Shown here: positions 54,450-64,000 of the stretch, in pieces
How the letters are laid out: each line of letters begins with the position of its first letter
Numbering within the stretch: position 1 is the stretch's first letter
Assembly (NCBI GenBank): GCA_032622095.1
Contig: CP136069.1
Span: 83,166,958-83,230,957 of the forward strand
Direction of reading: 5' to 3'
Source of the DNA: Siphonodentalium dalli
Taxonomy: Eukaryota > Mollusca > Scaphopoda > Gadilida > Siphonodentaliidae
DNA length: 64,000 bases
Position numbers and translations under genes: made by a program
Notes under the pieces: model-generated
Told to the model about the DNA's origin: nothing
Databases searched by the model: none
The model's input: only the letters and a program-made list of their open reading frames with translations

Positions 54450-55349
54450 TAGTGATGTTCCGATAATCGGAATCGTCCATCAGATATTAATCGTACCTAG
54501 CAGTTGAACATCGGCTTTTACCGATTGTCAAAACAAACTAAAACGTTCTAGTATCTAAGTGCAATATGCACGCTTTAATAAACGTACCCAATACAACCGT
54601 AGTATTGAATGTTAAACGCAGTTGTAACAGCCTAAAAAGAAGCTATTGGCATCATTCAAACAGTCTGATATCATTATATATATCGAAATAGATTCAAAGA
54701 AAGCTTTAAACAGCTGACCTCATTACAATATAATTTCCTGTTGAGCATGTGCCATGCTGTGACGTCACATGCTATGTCAATAATTTGAAGCACACACTGA
54801 ATGAATTAGTACAGTCGCATTCAGAACTGTATTGAGTAGGCGGAACTATAAAAGCTTCCCAGTTGTTAAAAGACAAAAGGTGTGACCAATGGGAATTTGG
54901 GAAATCTCAGACAAATATGACAGCAAGTATTATCCATCATTACGACCATCAATCTAAATTTAATTAATAATCATCGTCATTCCATACATTGTCGCAACTT
55001 ACAAGTATTCAATCAAGACTTTTACACCCCATTCAAGTGTTTTCCCACACCGTCATAACGTTACTCTGAGTCGGCACCTTTGATCTCTTTGTCAAACAAC
55101 TACCGGTATACATCAAAGGCAGAGCACAACTGACGTCGACGGAAATACCTTTGCGACAGTGTGTATATATTTCTTTGATGTATTTGGCTTTGAAACTATA
55201 CCGAGATAGGGAGTGCAATGAATGTTTTTATGTCCATTACGGGAACAAACGCACAATATATATAAACATCGGAATCGGAAATTGGCCGATTGTGCCTCCA
55301 GTTATCAGAAATCGGTCTGATGGGCTTTTTCATTATCGGAACCTCACTA
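54450..55349. mobile_element. Non-autonomous hAT element, 900 bp, perfect 8-bp duplication
   Basis: TIR TAGTGATGTTCCGATAATCG / ATTATCGGAACCTCACTA, flanked by TATGTATT at 54442-54449 and 55350-55357. A second, inner inverted pair of ATCGGAATCG motifs lies near each end. No transposase ORF. Confidence 0.88.
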
Positions 55350-55357
55350 TATGTATT

Positions 55358-56165
55358 ACAGTAGAATTACCAGTAAAAGTCCAATTAATCCAATAAGATA
55401 CTAAAGTTTAATCAAAACTTGACTCTAAACATTGAAAAAGGTCAAAAGCATTGAAAGATATTCTGAAAATCATATTCAGACTAAAATATTTAAACTTCAG
55501 TAATACCTGTACAACATGATTAGCGATGTTTGTTAACAATTTATTGTTACATATTATTTAAAGCCGCACTTAATCTTCGAGTCACCAATTCCTTTTTTTA
55601 TGGTGCCTTGATATACAGTTTTAATAACAAACAATGACATAAAATATGATTAATATGCTGTAATTCATCATCATTTGGAACACTTGTCTCCGACGGTGCC
55701 CATAGAGTAATAGAAAATAGCTGAAATCAGAAACATTTCCCCTGTTCTGGCTCCCAGAATGCAACATAATTCAAACTAAGATATAAAGATATTCCCCTTC
55801 CATTGGAAATAGCTTTGCAGAACATTCCAGATGAAACTTGAGCATAGAACACACATCAGTACCTCACAGTTTATTACACCAAATAAGTTGATAATACAAT
55901 GTTTTGGAGCTTCCTCTTTCAAATGATATATATTATGGCATATATTTATTTATTTTATATAATGTGATCTGGGGGTTCGAAAATTAAGTGGGCCTTTAAA
56001 ACAATGGTTTTAACATATTTGAGAACTATCAGTAATGAATATAAAAACAAATTTTGTATATTTCTTCATGTTGTTCTTAGTTGTGATGTTTTTACAAAAT
56101 CCAGTATGATGTAAGTGGGTTCATTTTAGCGATATCAAGGTCCTGTATCTAATATAAAATTGTTA
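55358..56165. other. Unassigned intronic sequence
   Basis: About 0.8 kb, AT-rich, nothing recognised. Confidence 0.4.
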
Positions 56166-56242
56166 TTAACACATTCGCTGCCTATGCCCATTCAATTACA
56201 TGCAAAAATTATGAGATAACTCGTAGTCGGCAGTGAATGTGT
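56166..56242. mobile_element. Mini TTAA-type MITE, ACATTCGCTGCC family
   Basis: TTAACACATTCGCTGCC at the left and GGCAGTGAATGTGTTAA at the right, 77 bp in all with TTAA at both ends. A third TTAA family, matching 15544-15622. Confidence 0.75.
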
Positions 56243-57789
56243 TAAAAAGAATATACTACCTGTTACTAAATATGAAAAATTTGGGTAGGGTTGTGCGAAC
56301 AAAGATTTTGTTATGCCTCACACCTTTATTTATGCCTCAGACATCCGGAGGTTATCAGAGATTGTGGCTTTTAATTGGCATGGTCATAGACTGGCATGGG
56401 TCAAAGGATATCATATCCAGGTATTACAGGTTCTGTACACCCATACCAACTAGAGTTATTGTACTTGTTCTTAAAAAACTGTCACTTGATCTGCATATAC
56501 ACATTTTTTCATTAAAAAAACACTCATAGTTGTAGGTTTGGGGGGAAATGGGTAGAGACAAAAATAAAACACTCTGCAATTAAGCTGATAATAAAGGACA
56601 CCACCTTCAGAACTAAGTTCCGCCCGATTCAGGCTTATCTATTGGTAGACTAGAAATTAGGGTTAATACGGACTTGGATCCTGTAGACCGTTTCTGAATA
56701 TCCCATGTTATTGTAATTGAAGCGTGTCTGCATTTATAGGTCTAGTCTAGTGAGGCGAACTTAGTTGTCTGGAGACAGTTGCTGGATTCTGGCCCGCAAA
56801 GACAAATGACATTTGACATCATTTATAAACATGTCATGAGGTCGTATATCAAAAGTTGTGAAGTAGCAAATTTTGTTTTCATTGCATCTGTCCATTGCGG
56901 TTTTCGCACTTTTGTGCAACCACTGCCGAAAGTCACTTGATTTTTTCTCTAATTTCATCGACACAGTATACTGTAAATTATGTGTGACGTCACAAGTACG
57001 TATGCCTGCCTGTTACCTGTACATGATCTGAACTTGGTGCGTAGCGACAAGCAGGGTCGTTGTTAAATGCAAAACTTTAAGTTTGTGTATCTCACTGCAT
57101 GTATCAGATAGAATATACTAAAAAACGTGTACATTTATTTTTATTTGATTAAGCATACCGGTAACACAGTTAAAAAGGTGAGTATGTATGATGTTGTAGT
57201 GCCTGCAGTTATTTCCGTTGTAATTTTAAGTTGTCCAAACTTTCCATATTTTTTCAGCAGTTGTAATTGATTTTGCTATATTTTTGGAAGTTAATTTCCT
57301 TTATAAATTTGAATCAGTTTCTATTTCGTTTCTTTGTGCGGAATCAGAATATACATGTTGAACATCCAGTGATTCCACCAGCAACCTTCTGAACGAACCA
57401 GGCAAGTCAAGGATTTTGATGATTGCATTGCTACATGTATTTTCTTCTAGCGAATAAGCTTTATTTCTTTGGTTTTGTTTATATGTGTACCTTAGTTTTA
57501 CATAAAAGATTCTGTCATGCTTTACTTTTTTGTTCTTATTCATATTGTCTGTAACTGTAATAATATCCCCATGACAGAAGGAAAAATTTACATGCGTCGT
57601 TCATCTGTCTGTCCCACAGGTTGTTTGTTGAACTTTAATATCTGAACATTTCCTATGGATAACTATTCAAATCAAATCATATAATATAATCACGGAATGA
57701 GTCTGTATGACTCTTTGTTCCGGCGATGCTATATATACCATACATACTATATATATATACATATGTAAGTTTTCAAAATACATGTATAG
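56243..57789. other. Unassigned intronic sequence
   Basis: A 98-codon frame at 56233-56529 overlaps the MITE above and has no coding character. 57622-57660 repeats a segment near 17295. No exon supported. Confidence 0.4.
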
Positions 57790-58100
57790 ACAATCTATAG
57801 ATCGTGATCAAATTTCTGGTCTTCCAAATGAATGTCTATGAGAAACTTGAATGCCTTAACACTATCTGCGTCACCACATACTCTGGTAAACTGTTCCATA
57901 AGGGGATTATTCTCTGTGTGAAAAAGTACTTCCTGATGTCTCTGTTTTTTTTATGCACTTAGTTTTTACGAGTATCCTTTTGTGTGCCCATATATTGCAC
58001 GCTCGATAATGAATCAGGATCAATGTTGTATTGTTCTGTTGTAATTGTATACACCTCTATCATGTCTATGCGAATCTTCTGTATTTTAAAGACATCAAAT
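57790..58100 (-). pseudogene. LINE reverse transcriptase C-terminal relic
   Basis: On the minus strand: RIDMIEVYTITTEQYNIDPD, then after a gap RKYFFTQRIIPLWNSLPEYV, then, one frame over, ADSVKAFKFLID. The YFF..R..PLWNSLP..VV..SV..FK pattern is the hallmark C-terminus of CR1/L2/Jockey-type LINE ORF2 proteins. Stops and a frameshift interrupt it. It is unrelated in subfamily to the fragment at 40.1 kb. Confidence 0.75.
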
Positions 58101-58752
58101 TCAATATAGTGAGATGGCCGTGGTATGTATATTGACCAGGGTTTCCGCCAGGGGAAAATAAATGAATCCGTATTTCAGCTGTATTGGGGAAACAAATAAC
58201 ACGATGTAGCGACCATGGTTCGTTCCGTCGGGAGAAAATGTTGGTATTTTGTCAATGGAGGTACTCGCATAGCAATCCAAAGCTACGTATATTACGCAAT
58301 TTGGTCACTTCCGTGGGTGCATTAATTCTGTTGATGCAATGATGGTACCCAGAGCATTGATCATGAAATTACGCACGAGAGACTGCCATCTGATTGTAGA
58401 CTAAATAAATGAAAAAGCTACAAGTTAGTGTTTACAAATTTATAAGATTCCGACAGGTATAATTAAACTGGCTAAAAAGCATCTATGCATTGACCAATAA
58501 TACCTGCAAGGAGAATTGAATTAAGTATTTCCAAATATTTCAACAAGTATCTTCCGTGAAAATGAAACCGAAAGGATATATTCTGTAAATCCTAAAACTA
58601 TTTGTGCACTGTGACATCAAACTGCAGAAGATATTTATAATGCATGATATGAATGGTAGCGAGATAGTTCAAACTTGGAACATGTAGCTTGTTCAATAGT
58701 CTGCATTAGAGCAACAACTATAGTTAGGACCACTTAGCCCCCCCCCCCCTTT
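58101..58752. other. Unassigned intronic sequence ending in a C-run
   Basis: A run of about 11 C bases at 58739-58749 directly precedes the half MITE. Confidence 0.4.
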
Positions 58753-58861
58753 CAGTGAGAGCTTTCCGATGAATGGCAACAAGCCATATTTCCGACTAAA
58801 TCCTGAAAAGTTACCCATAATTCTGCTGTGGTTAAGGAGTCGATTATTTAGGGCATTACTG
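58753..58861. mobile_element. Palindromic MITE, right arm only
   Basis: CAGTGAGAGCTTTCCGATG ... GGCATTACTG. The left arm is missing and replaced by the C-run. Confidence 0.8.
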
Positions 58862-59119
58862 TACATATGATACACATGTTCTGATTTGAGCATACCAGTA
58901 TTTTCTCATCAACTTATTGGTGATTAATAGCAAAGTCATTTTGCCATTTAATTACACTTCCCAGTAGTATATTCTCAATTTGAAAGCTGTTTTAAACTGA
59001 TCTGTGTTGTAACTACCGTACTTCGTACTAGTATAGCATGTACAATGATTTTAATAACTATAGTCACATTCAACTGTAGCCCCCCTTGCTGAAAAGGGTT
59101 AATACCAGTTCTAAATATT

Positions 59120-59341
59120 TTAACCCTTTGAGTGCCAGGTCGTTTTTTGTATCAACCCATATACCCTGTGCCAATGCATTCTCTTATATATGCGAGTCGA
59201 CCATAGGTCGCCTCGCATATATAAGAGAATGCATTGGCTTAACAATTTTTTTTTTTTTTTTTTTTTTTTACAATTTTAATAATTTATTCTTATATTCTTT
59301 ATCAGACTTATTTTGTAGATTTATGGCACTCAAAGGGTTAA
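59120..59341. mobile_element. TTAA-flanked MITE, CCCTTTGAGTGCCA family
   Basis: TTAACCCTTTGAGTGCCAGG at the left and GGCACTCAAAGGGTTAA at the right. One hairpin, then a T-run of about 22 that replaces the usual short T tract. Confidence 0.85.
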
Positions 59342-59385
59342 GTTTTAAAATGATAAATTACCACAGACTCTCATCTGATTATACT

Positions 59386-60135
59386 CAGTCTCTTTGAAAA
59401 GCCGATGTCTCTTGATCTCTTTTCATTTTCTGGGATGATGCGGCCTTTCCAAGATGATGAAATAAATCGTTTCCAATATGGAGTGCATGTCTGGCATAGT
59501 AAACGTTTGTGAGAATCGTAGTATTTAGTAGCAGTTATAAAAACAACAAAATGCGAAAGAATAATCAGTAATAAATTTTGTTGACTGATAAAAACTCAAT
59601 GAAGAAGTCTACAGATAGCGATGAGTTTAACGCATTATGAATTTGTCGCCTGTATTCTGCATTATAATATTTGTTTTGCTATCGTAGGAAAATTGTCAAA
59701 ATGTCATTGACCTCCTATCTCGCAATTTAAATATAACCGACCATGAAACCGTCTGCTGTCTGCTTTTTATAGAAATTGTATTCTGCCTTGAAGTGATTTG
59801 TTACGCCACTAACCAATGAACTTGCGTCTGCTCTGCGCCATAACCAATGGAATGGAGGGAATCCAATCAATACAGAAATCAAAAGTGAATCACAAATCAA
59901 GAGATGTACAGTAATGGTCTAAGTAATTGACTCCTTAACCACAGAAGAATTATGAGTAATTTTTCAGGATTTAGTCGGAAATATGGCTTGTTGCCATTCA
60001 TCGGAAAGCTCTCAGTGATGAAGTGAGAGCTTTCCGATGAATGGCAATAAGCCATATTTCCGACTACTACGAGTCGATTACTTGGGGCATTACTGTAGAT
60101 CTATTAAGATTTTCTTCAGCTTTTCAAAGAGACTG
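59386..60135. mobile_element. TIR element CAGTCTCTTT, copy 2, with nested palindromic MITE
   Basis: CAGTCTCTTTGAAAAG ... CTTTTCAAAGAGACTG. The interior matches 18917-19461 in the opposite orientation. A CAGTAATGxCC palindrome is inserted at 59909-60095. The flanking 8-9 bp (ATTATACT / ATTATTAG) are only partly alike, so the target duplication has decayed. Confidence 0.75.
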
Positions 60136-60377
60136 ATTATTAGTCAACTCCATAAAAGTTTTAATGGCAACATTTGAATGTGCAAAAATGTATATAGAAC
60201 TGATGATAGATGTGCTAAAGTTAGTATTCTTAAAATTAATGTTTACATTCTTGAAAAATTAAGAATAACGGAGCTTGCTGAAAATATTTGTCTCTTGATT
60301 TGTTGTCATCACTAAACATGGTTGTTCAAAAGCTCTGTAGTTCTGTACTAGTTCTCTACTCTTTGCCTCTGTTTTAG
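60136..60377. other. Intron end before EEF1D exon 2
   Basis: Non-coding, ending in the acceptor ttgcctctgttttag. Confidence 0.5.
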
Positions 60378-60452
60378 GCTTCCAATCCATCTGCCATTGT
60401 TAGTGGAATAGCTGAAGCTCGGGAACAAATTCAGAAAGTTTTACAAACCTCA
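60378..60452 (+). CDS. EEF1D: EEF1D second coding exon
   Basis: A 75-nt exon, phase 0 in and out, between cctctgttttag and the donor TCA|gtgagt. It encodes 25 residues, ASNPSAIVSGIAEAREQIQK + VLQTS. This matches the human segment [21 protein letters not shown]: ..S.I...IA.ARE.IQK.L. In the family it is the helix just before the leucine-zipper region. The next exons (zipper, acidic region, guanine-nucleotide-exchange domain) are not in the remaining 3.5 kb, so the gene continues beyond the window. Confidence 0.9.
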
Positions 60453-61631
60453 GTGAGTAGAAATCTTTTCTGATCATAGTTCTGCTTGTCTCTCTTTTTG
60501 CATGGCATGTTCATTTCATCTTAGTAGTTTTTAGAATCCTGTCTCTGTGCCTGTTTGAAAAAAAATATTGTATTTTGTAAATGTTCGTCTTTGTCTGTCT
60601 GTTTTCTTGATCATGGTTATGAGTTTAGGTTTAATGAAATTTAATTTTGTCTTTGTATATGACTATATAGCAGAGTTTGTATTGTTATGTCATCCGATGG
60701 TTTTGCTAGTGTTATACACATTATTCGTTGACGAAAAGTTTTCTTGGTATCTGGATAATTATTCCAATTATGTTTTCTTTAGAATCACGAATTTGTATGG
60801 TGATTTTTGGCAGAGTTATAAAAAGCTTTTTTATCTTATAAATGTAAGACTTCTGGGTTACAAGATAACAAGTTAGATTTACTTTGATCAACATGAAATT
60901 AGGCCTGTGGTTGGCTCAAAATACAGGTCAATCTAGAATATATTTGGTCCGACTATTTTAGAGTTATGTAGAGCTATGGTGGCCTTTTGTATGAATTTCT
61001 CCAATACAGCAAGTATTTTAGTTTCTGGATATTTTTATTTCATATATGATTTTTACTAGACAAGTCAATGGACGTATTATGAGTAACTGGTGTTTTATGT
61101 CACACCTGGGACAATACTGTTATATTTTCTCTATGACTTTAAGTAGTATTTGATTGTTAATATAAGCTAACGTCTCACACTTTCTTTTCTTTTTGAATTA
61201 TTAGTTCAACTGATTTTACTGTTTGCATGCTATCATGGATTTATTAAGGTGATTATTCCTGCATTCTTGACAGAGTACTTTGCTTACCGGTGTGCTACAA
61301 CATCTCCCCTTATGCATCTCTCACCTCCCCCTCCTGAATAATAATGTTAACATGTAGTGGCCAGATACTCTAATTTTATCATTCAATATGTAATATGTAT
61401 AATGAAAATGTGATTCAATATGGGATATCACAATGTGATTCAGAGCTTAATTTGGCTGACTCTTAATGCTGGTGACTAGGCTGCCAAAATATCTATTCAA
61501 GGACTGGAAAGTGTTTAAATTTCCATGGGGGGGGATTGAATAGCTTTGAACTTTGATAATAGTTACGCCATTCGAATATAATTTTTTGCTTGCATTTTAC
61601 CTTTATTACACTTTATGCTATAACTTTGTAA
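60453..61631. other. Intron, unassigned
   Basis: No further EEF1D exon recognised. A 102-codon frame at 60568-60876 is Phe/Leu/Tyr-rich and reads like AT-rich noise. Confidence 0.4.
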
Positions 61632-61878
61632 TTAACCCTTTCATGATGGGATCTGTGCTGGTGCACCATTAAAGTCCCTGTGCCAGTGCATTCTCCTATA
61701 TTTGTGAGTCTCCCATGAGGAGCTTCGCATATATAAGAGGGCGCACTGGCTTTATACAAGGTCAAGGTAAATATTGTTATGCCAATATATTCTCTTAATT
61801 GTGTGAGGCTAGCTATGGGTGAATCACATTTATATAAGAGAATGCATTGGCAAAGGGTTTTTGCCAAATTTCAGGAAG
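61632..61878. mobile_element. TTAA-type MITE, CATGACxGGAG family, reverse
   Basis: Left TTAACCCTTTCATGATGGG, two diverged hairpins, right end broken after 'ccaaatttcaggaag'. Confidence 0.7.
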
Positions 61879-62839
61879 GATTGCGGTTGGGGTGGGGTGG
61901 ATCGAAAATGGTCAATGAATAGCCTTGATTTTAGAATAGGGTGTATTGAAGAGAATTCAAAACTGTCAAGAAATAGCCTTGTATGGTTTTAAATTTCATT
62001 TATTCTGATCTTTAGAAACGGACATGGCTCTTTTGAGCTTCCAAATTTTGTCTACGTAATTTGGAAGTAGGTATAAGATATGTTAATTTGGAAGCAGGTA
62101 TAAGATAGGTTGACAAATACACAAAATATTGATATACCGGCTTCACATGCTCTGCAAAATACTTGCCATGGACACAGCAATTTTCCACCTGTTTTCAATT
62201 TTATGCACAGAAATAAAACAAAAGCTCTTGATTTCTATGGTATTAGAAATAGACTATAAATATGGAACACTCTTTTCTGTTTCTGTGCACAAGACTGTTG
62301 TTTGTTTGCGATCCAAATACCATGTTCCAAGTTATACAGTATTGTTTATGGCTTCAATGCATCTTTCTGGGACATATAATGCCCATAGAAAAGTAGTTCA
62401 AGTATTTATCGACCTTTTTGATACCGGGACAAATTAAAAAGCGAATATTATTAGGTGTATTTTTGAGCGCAAACTGCAATTTGGCTTTAATTAGGAAAGT
62501 TGACATACCGGTACTAGTAGTTTTATATCAATGTTTCAGTCACTTTTCATTTACCTGTCCTCTTTCCCCATTAATTTTCAACTGCTTTTTTGAAGTTTCT
62601 GGACTCTTAATGCACACCATTTACCTTTTCAGCTTCACTGTTTCACACTGGGTTTGCTTTACAGCAATAATGAAGTCTTCAACTTTCCATGTGCTTTAAT
62701 TTCCTTGAATGATAGCACCATGTTCTATTAGTAGTTGTAATGTTGTAGTTTCACATCTTACTTATCATCAATTAAAAGTGACATAGCAAGTGCCTCATAC
62801 CTGCTCATACTGTAAATAATAGTACTTGAAATTCTAAGA
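61879..62839. other. Intron, unassigned
   Basis: Two overlapping frames (62129-62437 and 62418-62699) lack family resemblance, splice context and EEF1D similarity. Confidence 0.4.
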
Positions 62840-62991
62840 TTGACCTGTTTTAGGCATTGTGTTTCTGGGATTGACCTGATTTAGGCATTGTGTTTCTGTG
62901 ATTGACCTGTTTTAGGCATTGTGTTTCTGGGATTGACCTGTTTTAGGCATTGGGGTTTCTGGGATTGACCTGTTTAGCCATTTGGTTTCTG
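62840..62991 (+). repeat. 31-bp minisatellite, about five units
   Basis: Units of ATTGACCTGTTTTAGGCATT + GTGTTTCTGGG, with small variations and a degraded last unit. Confidence 0.85.
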
Positions 62992-63049
62992 TGTTATGAA
63001 TGAATCATTTACAATAATTTAAACAGAATGATTGAAATATTGGGTAGCT

Positions 63050-63296
63050 TTAACCCTTCCATGACTGTCGCTTCCTGAAATTTTGCGAACACCCTGTGCC
63101 AATGAGTCTCCCATGTATATATGAGAATACATTGGCCTAACAATATTTACCTTGACCTTGTAAGCCAATGCATTCTCTTATATATGTGAAGTTCCCTATG
63201 GGAGAGGGAGACTTGCATACTAGTTTATAACAGAATGCACTGGCACAGGATATTTAATGCTGCACCAGCACGGATCCCATCATGAAAGGGTTTACA
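63050..63296. mobile_element. TTAA-type MITE, CATGACTGxxGC family
   Basis: TTAACCCTTCCATGACTG ... CCATCATGAAAGGGTTTA. The first hairpin is shortened, the second intact with an extra GAGAGGGAG. Confidence 0.75.
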
Positions 63297-63589
63297 GAAT
63301 TATGAAACGATAGAAATGGGAACGTATTAAATAACAAGCCTGTATGCAACAGCAATTTAATAGCCTGGTTTACGAATCACTCTTACAAGTTACAAGTTTT
63401 TCCTCAATATTGTTAAATTTTTTTTAAATGTTTTCGTATGACTGGTGTATGTTCACGATGATTAAAATATGAAACATGTGGTTACTGTGATGTAGAAAAC
63501 ATTTGATAGCATATTCAATTTTTTAGCTTTCGCCTTCTTTTTCAATTATACAGTTTTATAGGAAGAAATACCTTCATTTATGTTTTTGT

Positions 63590-64000
63590 CCCCCGATGTT
63601 CTGAAAGAAAAGGGGGACTATAGAAACAGGCTCTGTTCGTCCGTTCGTCCATCCGTCACACTTTTGAGTACCTTCATGGTGTAATCATCCCCATCCCAGA
63701 GATTTGAAACTACAGAATATTGTTGCCCATATATTGAAGATGTGCAACATGTATATAGATGACGGATTTTTTTTTTTTTTTGACGGAGTTATTAGCCCTT
63801 TTCAACATTTTTTATAATTTTCAGTATGAGGGTACCTTCATGGTGTAATCAACTCCTCCTACAGTTTTGATTGTAGATATTTGAAACTTCAGAGTATTGT
63901 TACCCACATATTGGAGATGTGCAACATGTATATAGATAACGGAAAAATTATTTTTTTACGGAGTTATTAACCCTTTTCAACTTAGAAAATTTCAACATTT
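63590..64000 (+). mobile_element. ACGG-type element, GTCCCCCGATGTTC family, cut by window end
   Basis: Starts TTTTTGTCCCCCGATGTTCT and GAAAGAAAAGGGGGACTATA (terminal hairpin), then CGTCCGTTCGTCCATCCGTC, then two core repeats of about 170 bp, 'gtaccttcatggtgtaatca' ... 'atgtgcaacatgtatataga'. A fourth terminal-hairpin type within this class. Confidence 0.75.

Noticed and set aside
565-60095. Recurring small frames such as those reading NRLLNHSRIMGNFSGFSRKYGLLPF
   Set aside because: They are translations of the palindromic CAGTAATGCC MITE arms and appear on both strands of every copy.
60568-62699. Frames of 93-102 codons downstream of 60452 as further EEF1D exons
   Set aside because: None resembles the leucine-zipper, acidic or exchange domains of eEF1B delta. 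Their composition is typical of AT-rich intron.

Overview
This window looks like animal nuclear DNA: AT-rich, with GT-AG introns many kilobases long, no dense coding, and perhaps half of its length made of recognisable repeats. Several repeats carry ACGG/CCGT microsatellites beside roughly 160-bp core repeats, an architecture I associate from memory with pearl/Helentron-like elements of bivalves. My best guess is therefore a bivalve mollusc or related lophotrochozoan. That is an inference, not a species identification.

The one gene I recognise is EEF1D, the delta subunit of the eEF1B nucleotide-exchange factor, on the + strand. The exon with the usual start methionine is 53361-53460, the next exon is 60378-60452, and the rest lies beyond the window. 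Three small upstream exons (446-502, a 22-nt microexon at 8840-8861, and 13089-13149) have clean splice sites and phases that chain exactly, and they read in frame into the EEF1D start exon. This predicts an N-terminally extended form. Separately, 33304-33430 looks like a promoter with a CCAAT box, a CACGTG box, a terminal-oligopyrimidine start and a 67-nt ATG-free 5' UTR exon ending CAG|gtaagt. The simplest model has two promoters: a distant one for the long form and the 33.36 kb one for ordinary short EEF1D.

Almost everything else is mobile DNA in the introns. From left to right: 0.5-8 kb is packed with foldback MITEs of several families. 9.1-11 kb is a tandem array of 160-bp units inserted inside a MITE. 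12.2-13.07 kb is a 44-bp minisatellite ending just before a splice acceptor. 13.9-15.2 kb is a long-TIR element with 9-bp target duplications. 15.8-22.9 kb holds more MITEs and a tRNA-derived SINE with perfect 14-bp flanks. 22.9-32.97 kb is mainly ACGG-associated elements, interrupted by a TIR element that itself contains a hAT element. 33.6-35.9 kb is a hAT element containing a TTAA-flanked foldback with arms of about 355 bp. 36.2-39.4 kb is a MULE-like element carrying a decayed PHD-finger plus OTU-like gene, inserted into an older minus-strand ORF. 40.1-45.4 kb has a LINE reverse-transcriptase relic and ACGG-type arrays. 45.4-51.6 kb is mostly unassigned. 51.7-53.2 kb has two more ACGG-type elements, and 53.5-64 kb has MITEs, a 900-bp hAT element, a LINE relic and a 31-bp minisatellite.

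No bacterial features, CRISPR arrays, rRNA or intact tRNA genes were seen. All coordinates come from reading by eye, so repeat edges may be off by a few bases.
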